Assembly: GCA_027596075.1 (NCBI GenBank)
Contig: JADGJC010000673.1
Span: 1 to 11,004, forward strand
From: Rhizophlyctis rosea
Lineage: Eukaryota; Chytridiomycota; Chytridiomycetes; Rhizophlyctidales; Rhizophlyctidaceae
Length of the DNA: 11,004 bases
Reading direction: 5' to 3'
Positions 1 to 7,639 of the stretch are shown in pieces; the first letter of the stretch is position 1; each line of letters begins with the position of its first letter. The position numbers were made by a program, and so were the translations under genes. The notes beneath the pieces are model-generated. The model had not been told where the DNA came from. It made no database searches and saw only the letters and a program-made list of their open reading frames with translations.

Positions 1-1239
1 GCGTTGTCCGCCCTTGAGTATAGCTGAGCAAGACCCTCATAATCTCCCTCTACCAAATCTAAGGTACGGTCGTGAACCTGATCTTTGCATTTGATCTCCG
101 GACCCGCGCCTTTTTGTAGCTTCCAAAAGATCAAGTGTGAAGTTAAACCACCAAGTTGGTTGGCAAGAGAGACAACTTCATAATAGAAGTCATCAAATCT
201 CCTTGACCCCTGTGTACATCTGTGCCACTTTTGCCATATGTTACCCATCGGGTCATGACCTAGGAGCCGTTGTCTGAACGATTGTTTGAACTCCTTTACC
301 GTTCCCACCGATTCCTCCACAACCCGCCAATGTTCGTTGATCTGCAGATCATCCCTGACCACACAAGTACGTGCAAAAACCCCCACCAAACGTCGTTTTT
401 GCAAGGCAGTCAATACGTTCTTGTCCAAAAGGTCGGCTTGCAGCAAAAGCTCATCAAGTGTTTTGATCCAGTCCTCGTACCTTTGTACGTCTGGAGACCC
501 CTTGAACATGTGACCCTTGCTTGTGGTGAGAGATTTCTCAAATTGAAGTAAAGCTTTCGCAAACTGATCCCTATTTATAGGTTCCCGCGCTTCTTCCCCA
601 TGTCTATACGCACGTTCTACGAACGGAGACGCTGGGTACATTGAGCGGGCGTGCTCCAGGGATGCTGAAACTGATGTTGCCCGGATCAGCGATGTTTGGG
701 TTGGGAATTGTACAATGTTGGGTTGCAGACGTATCCGGGTTGAGTATGTTGACTGGATTGCCCACAATAGGACGTTGTTGCATTGGTGTTGGAGAATGCG
801 TGAATTGATCGCGATGCCTTTGAAGATCGGCGAGGCGTTGGTTAGCCACCCGTTCCGCCCCAAGTTGTTCAAACTCGTTCCGATCCTGTTCCTCTAACAC
901 CCTCAGACGTTCCAACTCTCTTGCTCTAGCCTCCTGACGGCGTTTCCGTATGTCAACTTCCCTATCAAACTCCTCCTGTTCACGCCGTGCCCTCTCAAGT
1001 GCCAACGTATTTTCTAGCTCTTGCTGTTGAGCTAAAAGTTGTTCCCATTGTTCTTCTTCTTCTCTTTTGCGATGCCAGCTTTCGACAGGCTCACGTAACT
1101 CAGCCAATGTATGTTCCCCACGACCAGTGGCGGCATTCCTGAATCGTTCATGCCGATCCGATTCCGTTGACGGTTCTCCCCTGATAGCTGTAATCCCTTC
1201 ACCCAAATTCAAGCCTTCCGGTGCTTCGTGACCCGCCAT
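1..1239 (-). pseudogene. Gag polyprotein of element A, partial and frameshifted
   Basis: The frame opens at an ATG at 1239 (MAGHEAPEG...). Its first part is highly charged, rich in E, R and Q (about residues 55-145), and looks like a long coiled coil, followed by a Pro/Asn-rich linker. This frame stops at TAG 604-606. A second frame, overlapping it, runs from about 740 or from an ATG at 639-641 to the left edge without a stop. It has retroelement capsid character: a FKGSPDVQRYEDW segment near 500, then alpha-helical sequence with spaced Trp and Phe (IWQKWHR, FDDFYYEV). Gag packages the RNA into cytoplasmic particles. The two frames are offset by one nucleotide, probably a single-base insertion somewhere in 620-740. 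A programmed shift is possible but would be unusual inside gag. Zinc knuckle, protease and pol would lie outside the window. Sequence upstream of the ATG stays open for a while but holds stops further up. Confidence 0.7.
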
Positions 1240-2270
1240 TGGTGTGCTTGTGCCGAATGGTGGTAAACGTGGGATGGTATGATGAGGTACGAATGGTTCG
1301 CCCGTTGCAGGGTCGATGTTCTCACAACAAGGATCACGGATGTCGGTCGTACGATGCGCCTCATGCAGATTGCGCGCAGCAAACGATTCCTATGATTCCT
1401 GACTACCCCTACCATGCACTGAGAAGTCCTCCGTACGGTCTGCCGACACTGTGGTGCGAGAATTGAGAAGGTTTGGTGGTGGTGGCGAAGTAATTTTGTA
1501 CTAACTACTTGCTTTACGATGAAAAATTTGACAATAAGTTCCCCCTGCCCCCTTGGGTAGGAAAATGTCAACCAGTGGTCAATCAGTCCCAAAAACCCTT
1601 CAATATCCCTCCCAGTTCCTCCTACTAACTAGCAACGCTCAAACACCAGTATTTGGCTGGCCTAGACACCCAAGGAACTCAGGGCTACACACAGCTCGGT
1701 ATACGTAGCAAAAGGAGTGCCGATCGCACGATTCTGTCGTCGCTCTTCACCCCAGCAAGCTGCGGCGTCCAAAGATTAGCTCAAGAGTACGAACAGGTAT
1801 CACGCTCTACGCTTCTCGACGCCCCCGTCTACGCTAGCTGCCACGGCAACCTCGAGATAGTGACCTGAATCCGCTCAGCGGGTGTTGGAGCCTGTTTCCA
1901 AGGTGGAAAGGATGGAGGACACCGGTCGTTGGACCCGTCGTGCTGCTGAGGTATGGTGGTTGTTGAATCAACTCAACAGCTCACCGGAAGCCAAACAGGT
2001 TCCCGTCGTGCTGTTATCGCTGATTTGGGACAATTATGGTCAAAATCAAGGAAGTGAGGAGGGTCACTGGTGTGAGAAGCACTCCTGGTGGAAGATTGGT
2101 GGTTGGTGAGTCTCTAGCAGACTCAGTACGCAACGATTAAGCGTGAACGAGCTTGAATCGTCGTCCTAGTCGTTGCGGCGTCCCGTTATGACCAGAATGG
2201 GTGGCGAAGTCGCGGTTAATCAGACCGAAACGTCGCAACCGTGGTTCTGCAAGCCGTACAGTTAAAAAGA
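1240..2270 (-). other. Leader / 5' untranslated region of element A
   Basis: About 1 kb lies between LTR A and the gag ATG. The LTR-proximal part (about 1724-2270) is collinear with the leader of element C (10425-11004), so it belongs to the element and not to the host. Several short ORFs occur on both strands, but none shows a recognisable domain. No tRNA-type primer-binding site (TGG...) follows the LTR end. The first bases of the leader, in sense orientation, are TCTTTTTAACTGTAC. I see no gene here. Confidence 0.7.
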
Positions 2271-2335
2271 TGCTGGTCAATAGACCTGCGTGAAGCAATA
2301 CACACTCAAATGAACACGATGTTAACTGTTTCGAT

Positions 2336-2341
2336 GTATAT
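2336..2341 (-). promoter_or_regulatory. TATA-like element of LTR A
   Basis: ATATAC within CTCAATATACATC in the sense of the element, conserved in LTR B (4641-4646) and LTR C (10346-10351). It sits about 70 bases from the LTR end, a plausible place for the core promoter. No transcription start can be read from the sequence. Confidence 0.4.
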
Positions 2342-2505
2342 TGAGATAATGAATAACATAACACACACACACGCACGAGCACGTATGTCACTCAAGGTGG
2401 CACAGGTGCGACAAAAAACACGAAAGCTATCCACGTGATTACATAAGGGTCTCTTGATCCTGACTAATCAAATAAATCAGTCACATGTTATTCTATCTAA
2501 CCAGT

Positions 2506-2511
2506 CACGTG
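2506..2511. promoter_or_regulatory. CACGTG palindrome in LTR A
   Basis: An E-box-type palindrome (within GTCACGTGAC) in the presumed U3 part of the LTR. The same hexamer is retained at the matching place in LTR B (4472-4477) and LTR C (10173-10178) although neighbouring bases differ. In fungi CACGTG is a known core site for bHLH regulators; which factor would bind here is unknown. Confidence 0.45.
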
Positions 2512-2556
2512 ACACGTCCGAACTACTGAACGCGTCCTAGGTCCGCATCCCTGCAA

Positions 2557-4298
2557 AGCCAGCAAATTGAATCGGATAAGCCGGAAGACGGGTCCAATCA
2601 GCCGGATTCCCAGCCGAACAAGCCAATGTCTCGCGAAAATTCGCCAAGTTTCAACAACACCACACTATTGATGCCTTCCATTTTTGAGGAATTGAGAGGT
2701 AATGTGTACGTCAATGGAGAGACCTTAGATGTAGTCTTTGGGTTGGGGTGTCAAGAAGCATTAGCAAAATTGCAAGAAGGCGAGAAGCTGTATGCTAGTG
2801 CTTTTAAGAAGCCGGTAGGCTTCAAGAATTTCTTCGCTAGCAAGGGGGACGAACGACTTTTACGATTCAATGGTCGGATCGACGTACCTCTCAAATTTGA
2901 GTGGAAGGGCCGATCGTTCACCAGAACGCTTATCGAGTACGTCCATCTTGAAAAGGCACATGTAGGTGTACGAGACACCACATTGGGACTTAAGGGCTAT
3001 TTCTGAGAGCGGATGCACCGTGAGATCATGGAGTTCGTTTGGGAATGCGATGAATATCAACGAGCAAAGCACAGATTCACGGCTGCTCCTGGCATGTACC
3101 AAGCGATGCCTACGACCGTATTGGGGTTTTGGCATGTAGCGTGGGAGTTCCAAGGACCGTTTCCAGCAAACAAGGATGCGGACGGTGTGGATCGCACAGC
3201 TCTGTGGAACGTGCTAGCTAGAGGGACGGGGTATGTTCTACTCATTCCCATCTCGCACAGCATCACGGCTCCGGAACTCGCCAAAGTATTCGTTCAACGA
3301 ATCTACCCAACAACCGGCATTCCTAAAACCGTTTTGTCGGATCGCGACCCAAAGTTCACATCTCTGTTTTGGAAATCGGTCGTGGCATTGTTGCCCATGA
3401 AATCATTGCTCACTACCGCGTTCCATCCGCGTACAAATGGAGGAATCCAGGGGGGTCACCGTATCGTGAATATGGCAATGGCAGAATGGGTAGACGCGCG
3501 GCGGTCAAACTGGGTGGAATGCATTCTGCACGTTCAATTTCGAATGAATGCTACCGTATTGTCGACCACCGGTTATTCCCCGTTTGAACTTACAATGGGG
3601 TATAATCCAACCCCCATTCCGATGGGTATGGACATGTCGCTGAGCACTCTTGAGGAAGCACAGCTGTTCGTGGAAGGAACATTGGCGATGCATGCGGCTG
3701 CAGAAGATGCTATTCTCGCGGCTCGGTTGAAGCAGATGAATGAAGGAGATCGCAAGCGAGGCGATACACCAACGTACAACCCCGGTGATATGGTGCTTTC
3801 GAGTACTGAGAACTTGACCTTGAAGGCACGGAGAGAAGGCGGACCTGCAACCAAATGGCAGCATCGGTGGGTTGTACCATTTGAAAATGTATGGCAGAAG
3901 GGCACAACTGTTGAGTTGAAGCCTCCTACGGGCTGTGTGAAATTACATCCGCGCTTCCACGTAGAATTGATCCGTCCGTACTATGGCGCACCTGCCCGAT
4001 ACGATGAACCACTGCCAGCATTGAACACGGAGTGTGTACCAATGTTTGAAGTTGAGGAGTTGGTCAACATCAGGTGGAACGGGAGGCGCAGGCGCTTTGA
4101 ATGGCGCACCAAATGGAAGGGGTACCCGACTTGACTTGGGAACCACTCGAATATCTTGCAGGAGCTTCGGAATTGCTAAAAGAGTACCGAGACAAGCACG
4201 GTATCGAGCAACAGCCCGGACGTGCTCGCAAGCGTCGTCCGACTACGGCGATGATATCGTGGGCAGACTGGGACTCTAGGGAGGAACTTGCATTGTAG
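2557..4298 (+). pseudogene. Gypsy pol fragment: integrase with C-terminal chromodomain
   Basis: Integrase inserts the cDNA copy into nuclear DNA. In order: an open linker from the junction; an N-terminal HHCC zinc-binding region (His codons 2944 and 2959, Cys codon 3046); a catalytic core with LSDRDPKF (Asp 3340) and HPRTNG (about 3421); a GPY/F-like module with FHVELIRPYY; and a chromodomain from about 4042. Defects: TGA at 3004-3006 where the family has Trp in the FW motif; the second zinc Cys is Tyr (3055-3057); the first catalytic Asp is Glu (3145-3147); the catalytic Glu of the HPxTDGxxE motif is Gln (3448-3450), exactly where a D-x35-E spacing predicts it. A one-base deletion in 4126-4128 splits the chromodomain between KGYP and DLTWEP. 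The protein then reads to the stop at 4298. Predicted inactive. The frame is open back to the element A junction with no natural start, so the gene is truncated at its 5' end. Confidence 0.88.
4042..4190 (+). other. Chromodomain of gypsy element B, frameshifted
   Basis: The segment FEVEELVN ... RTKWKGYP, then after a one-base frame change DLTWEPLEYL ... LLKEY, follows the chromodomain pattern of strands plus C-terminal helix. The three aromatic-cage positions are Phe, Trp and Tyr. Chromodomains at the integrase C-terminus of chromoviruses bind methylated histone tails and steer integration to heterochromatin; this is known for the family and inferred here. The domain is followed by a basic tail (RARKRR) and the stop at 4298. 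Confidence 0.85.
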
Positions 4299-4417
4299 TT
4301 TCTTCATGTTGAAAAGGAGCGCATGAGGCTCACATTTAGCTAGTTATTTTGCTTGCGTGTATCGCATGATGTGCACGCATCCACTGTTTGGTTCAATTTC
4401 TCGCATGAGGTGAATCG

Positions 4418-4427
4418 AAGGGGAGAA
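4418..4427 (+). promoter_or_regulatory. Polypurine tract of element B
   Basis: AAGGGGAGAA lies immediately before the TG of LTR B. A purine run directly before the 3' LTR is the standard primer site for plus-strand DNA synthesis in LTR retrotransposons, and its position supports both the plus orientation and the LTR boundary. Confidence 0.8.
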
Positions 4428-4711
4428 TGCAGGGATGCGGACCTAGGACGCGTTCACTAGTTCGGTTGTGTCACGTGGTTACATAGAATAACAATGGATT
4501 TATTTATTCGCTTAGTCAGAATTACGTGACCCTTATGTAATCATGTCGATCGCTTACGTGGTTTTCTGTCGCACTTGTGCCACCTTGTGGTACATATGCG
4601 TGTGCGTGTGCGTGTTATGTTGTTCATTATTCATTTTCAATATACATCCAAACAGTTCACCATTGTGTTCATTTGAGTGTATCCTGCTTTAGCAGGGCCT
4701 ATTGACCAGCA
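4428..4711 (+). repeat. 3' LTR of element B (284 bp)
   Basis: It starts TGCAGGGATGCGGACC and ends CTATTGACCAGCA, and aligns over its whole length with LTRs A and C. It begins right after a polypurine tract. It contains CACGTG (4472-4477), TTACGTGACCCTTATGTAA (4522-4540), a GT-rich microsatellite around 4600-4615 and a TATA-like ATATAC (4641-4646). Beyond the end, similarity to the leaders of A and C stops at once and copia pol begins, as expected for a 3' LTR. Confidence 0.9.
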
Positions 4712-7465
4712 CCAACCCATCTCGACGCAGATCGCCAGGAAGGGGGACTTAGCGACGGCAGAAGCATTTGTTCCTGAGAATTTCACCCTATCTATTGTTC
4801 ATGGGAGGTTGGGACATCCAGGCAACCACGTCCTTTGGACCCTACACGACCACGTTGAAGGTTGAGATGATGTCTCTCACCTGGCCAACGGCGTGTGTGA
4901 ACCCTCTCTCCTTGGCAAAGCTCGGCGACCTCCTTTGCACGCTGCCAGCTTCGGTGAACGCAAACTCGCAGAACTCTTTTACTCTGACCTCCAAGGCCCT
5001 TTCCGCATCCCCGGCCCCCGCAAGGAGAAATACATTGTCTCCTTCATCGACCACAAGTCACGATAGGCCGAATCCTACCCAGTAGCCAGCAAGTCAGCTG
5101 CTACCTTCCTCAAGTGCTTCCAGGAGTACCATGTCTGGTTCGAGCGCACCTTCGCCAAACAGATGAAGATCCTGCGGTCGGACGGCGGCACCAAATACAA
5201 GGGCAAACTCCTGGACCACCTCCACGAGCTCGGTATTGAGACTCAGATCACCCATCCTCACATTAGTCAACAAAATAGTGTGGCTGAGAGGTTCAACTAC
5301 ACTCTCCTCGATTCCGTCCGTTCCATCTTCATGACGACCGGCCTATCTCGGCGTTTCTGGTCTTATCTTGTGGAAACCGCCAACTACCTTTACAACCTTC
5401 GTCCGCATTCGGCAACTGGCATCACTCTCTACGAGCAACTCTATGGACGGAAGCCAGATGTCAGCCACCTGCGTGCAATCGGTTGTGTGGCATATTCATG
5501 CACCTCCAAGAAGGGAAGGGACAAGTTGTCCAGCAGGGCTAGGAAGTGGTATTTGTTGGGGTATGGGCACGGGGATGGACGGAAGGGGTGGCACCTGTGG
5601 TATCGGAAACAGGAGAAGGTGCTCTGGAGTAGTGATGTCACGAAGTGGGTTGAGGATGGGGGGATACCAGCAGAATTGCAGGGAGATTAGGATGAATTGT
5701 ACCTACTGGAGGATCCGGAGGGTTAAGGCGAGGAGGAGGAGTTTCCTATTGAGAGGATTGTGGACGAACGGGTCTTCCATGGGAAACGTCAGTTCAAGGT
5801 GGAATGGGTGGGGTACAGGAACTCCACTTGGGAGGATGCGGAGAACTTTGCAGATACGGAGGCGTCGGAGATTTGGGAGCGTCGCGAAGAGGCGGCGATG
5901 GTGGAGGCACTGTCGGCTGCAGTGGGGGCCAAAGCGTTGAATTACAACCAAGCAGGGCGCTTGGCGGAAACGGACGGGTACTGGGAAGCCATGAAAAAGG
6001 GGTAGAAGCCTTTGAAGGACAACGAAACTGCTGAATTGGTTCTTAGGCCTTCTGACAAGCCTGTGGTGGACACGTGTTGGATTCTCACGCAGAAGTACAA
6101 ACCGGACGCGACCTTTGAGCAATACAAAGCCCGTGCGGTGGCGAGGGGTTTTAGTCAGGAGTTTGGGATTGATTATGATCAGACTTACTCTCCCACAGTT
6201 TCCATGCCAGTCCTTCGCTTCTTCCTGGCAATCTGCGTCGAAATGGGATGCGATGTCCACTTCATGCATGTTGCCACCACATTCCTCAACTCCAAAATTG
6301 ACCGCGAGGTGTATATCGAACAGTTTGAGGGTTTCGACACCCCTGAGCGACCTCGTTGGAAATACGTCCTCCGCCTCCTAAAGGCTCTTTACGGCTTGAA
6401 GCAAGCTCATCTCCTCTGGTTCAAGACCCTTTCGGTTCTTTTGAACAAGTTCGGCTTTCGCTTACTTGAAGCGAGTCCCACCATTTATGTCAAATGCGTG
6501 GAGGGAACTCCCATCTTTGTACTGGTCTACGTTGACGTCAATCGCACTCGCAGCGATGCGCTTATGACCGAACTCAAGTCGGAACTCGCACGCCAGTTCA
6601 AAATGACGGACAACAGCCGCGATACCTCTCACCTTGGCCTGATGTATCAGGTTCAACACACTCCTACCTCCACCAGCATCAGCCTCATCAACCCCAAGTA
6701 CATCTCGAACATGCTTGAAGGGTCCGGCCTGGCAAGCGCGACTCCTGCACTAAACCCATACCCACCTGGTCGCTATCCTGGTGACGTCAAGGACTCCCCA
6801 ATGCTGGACAAGAAGGGGATCCAGAAGTACCAGGAAGCAGTGGGGCAATGATGTGGTTGGCGATCACTTATCGGTACGACCTTGCAACGGCGGTCGGCTT
6901 TGCCTTCCGGTCCAACTCCTCCCCATCAGAGGCGGATTAGAAGACTGTTCAGAGGATCATGAAGTATTTGAAGGGCACCAAGGACTTTGCCCTCACCTAT
7001 TCTCCAGGTCCCACTGGCCCCTTTCTACGGTGTTACACGGACTCGGACTACGCTGGCAATCACCATGATCTCAAATCCACCTCCGGCTTGCTCATCACCT
7101 ACAACAACCAACCTGTTCACTGGCGGTGTACCAAGCAAACGTGTACTGCCCAGTGGTCGGTGGAAGCCGAGGACGTTGCGGCCGGCACTGCTTCCAAGGA
7201 GGTTCTTTGGTTGCGCAACGTCCTCAGTGCCATGATCCCGCAACGGACTTTTGAGGCGACACCGGTCCATGTCGACAATCAATCCGCGGCGGCCCTTGCA
7301 TCCACCAACGCCATCAACCAGTGTACCAAGCACATTAACGCCCGCTCCCATGCTTCGAGGGGGTATGTTGAGCAAGGACTCATCAAGTTGGTAGATACAG
7401 ACACCAAGGAGAACCTGGCAGATCTTTTTACCAAATCCCTTATGGTGATCATCCAGTCGCAAATC
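4712..7465 (+). mobile_element. Ty1/copia-type retrotransposon remnant, 3' part of pol
   Basis: The domain order integrase, reverse transcriptase, RNase H is diagnostic of Ty1/copia; gypsy elements place integrase last. Gag, protease and the 5' LTR are missing and are expected to the left of element B, which seems to have inserted into this older element at 4711/4712. The right limit is uncertain. Recognisable pol ends near 7460. The LTR-like sequence at 9348-9636 has the same orientation and could be the element's own 3' LTR, in which case the element spans to 9636 and carries the antisense frame 7640-9314 inside it. Confidence 0.85.
5742..5885 (+). other. Chromodomain inside the copia-type polyprotein
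   Basis: The segment begins FPIERIVDERVFHGKR, continues QFKVEWVGYRNSTWEDAENF, and ends in a helix-like ASEIWERR. This is the chromodomain pattern: a three-stranded sheet with VEWVGY where HP1-type domains have VKWKGY, then STWE and a terminal helix. The three methyl-lysine cage positions are aromatic (Phe 5742, Trp 5805, Tyr 5814). It is in the same frame as the integrase upstream and the reverse transcriptase downstream, interrupted only by stops at 5688, 5724 and 6003 that lie outside the domain. It differs strongly from the chromodomain of element B, so it is not a copy of that one. Confidence 0.85.
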
Positions 7466-7639
7466 CTGCATCGGATTCAAGCCGCGACACCAGCACCCGC
7501 AACCCGCAACTTCGAAATCAATTATTGTGAAGCAATTCATGATATTGATGTATTTATAAGTTATTGGGAAACGGCTAACAACCGCGAAACTACATTGCGA
7601 CACGGAAGAAGTAACTACCGTTCTTCCCTGCCCCAGCAT
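7466..7639. other. Tail between copia pol and the antisense frame
   Basis: This is a short, A+T-richer stretch around 7515-7560 with no recognisable coding similarity. It contains a perfect 7-bp inverted repeat, GGAAGAA (7604-7610) and TTCTTCC (7621-7627), with a 10-base loop. It lies between the convergent ends of pol and of the antisense frame. No polypurine tract followed by a clear LTR start was found here. Confidence 0.5.

Larger units (their letters stand above)
1..2555 (-). mobile_element. Ty3/gypsy LTR retrotransposon A, 5' portion
   Basis: This is the 5' end of a minus-strand LTR retrotransposon: LTR (2271-2555), leader (1240-2270) and gag (from 1239 leftward), with pol and the 3' LTR outside the window. 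The LTR and leader are shared with element C (10128-11004) in opposite orientation, and the LTR is shared with the 3' LTR of element B. The outer edge at 2555 falls inside the pol reading frame of B, which suggests that A inserted into B. The bases beyond the LTR (AAGCC, 2556-2560) are the predicted target-site duplication. The assignment to gypsy rests on the shared LTR with B, whose integrase and chromodomain are of gypsy type. Confidence 0.85.
2271..2555 (-). repeat. 5' LTR of element A (285 bp)
   Basis: In minus-strand sense it starts TGCAGGGATGCGGAC and ends CTATTGACCAGCA, giving the TG...CA termini typical of LTRs. It aligns along its whole length with LTR B (4428-4711, plus) and LTR C (10128-10424, plus), which fixes both ends. 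Shared internal landmarks are a CACGTG palindrome near the start (2506-2511), CCCTTATGTAATCA, GTCGCAC, GTGCCACCTTG, a short CA-type microsatellite, a TATA-like ATATAC (2336-2341) and GTGTTCATTTGAGTGT. LTRs carry the promoter and poly(A) signals of the element. Confidence 0.9.
2556..4711 (+). mobile_element. Ty3/gypsy chromovirus B, 3' portion
   Basis: This is the 3' half of a plus-strand gypsy element: the end of pol (integrase and chromodomain, ending 4298), a short 3' untranslated stretch, a polypurine tract (4418-4427) and the 3' LTR (4428-4711). The 5' LTR, gag, protease, reverse transcriptase and RNase H are absent from the window and presumably lie to the left of element A, which interrupts pol at 2555/2556. 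The right edge abuts an open copia pol frame at 4712, so B itself probably sits inside the copia element; CCAAC (4712-4716) is the predicted target-site duplication. Confidence 0.85.

Noticed and set aside
1882..2109. A plus-strand ORF in leader A and its counterpart in leader C (10579-10809, minus) encode similar peptides with LNQLN, LIWD and HWCEKHSWW in common.
   Set aside because: The two are simply the same leader sequence. Comparing 44 codons by eye, about 12 of the 14 differing codons change the amino acid, which is the opposite of protein-level conservation. They are also antisense to the element.
2356..2385. CA/GT-rich microsatellite in LTR A (and in LTRs B and C) as a functional element or CRISPR-like repeat.
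   Set aside because: It is a short simple repeat of variable length inside the LTR; no spaced repeats of CRISPR type exist in the window.
3004..6940. Trp codons turned to stops (3004-3006, 6938-6940) as a sign of repeat-induced point mutation.
   Set aside because: Only the TAG case fits a CpA-to-TpA change, and two sites are too few. The region is not strikingly A+T-rich and no family alignment is available.
7025..7600. The antisense frame stays open across the copia RNase H region, giving an apparent 469-residue protein from 8434.
   Set aside because: The part left of about 7640 is the mirror of the RNase H coding sequence, which has clear motifs on the plus strand; the extension is a shadow.
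7604..7627. A 7-bp perfect inverted repeat as a transcription terminator.
   Set aside because: Hairpin terminators of this kind are bacterial; in this eukaryotic setting, with no T run, it is most likely chance.
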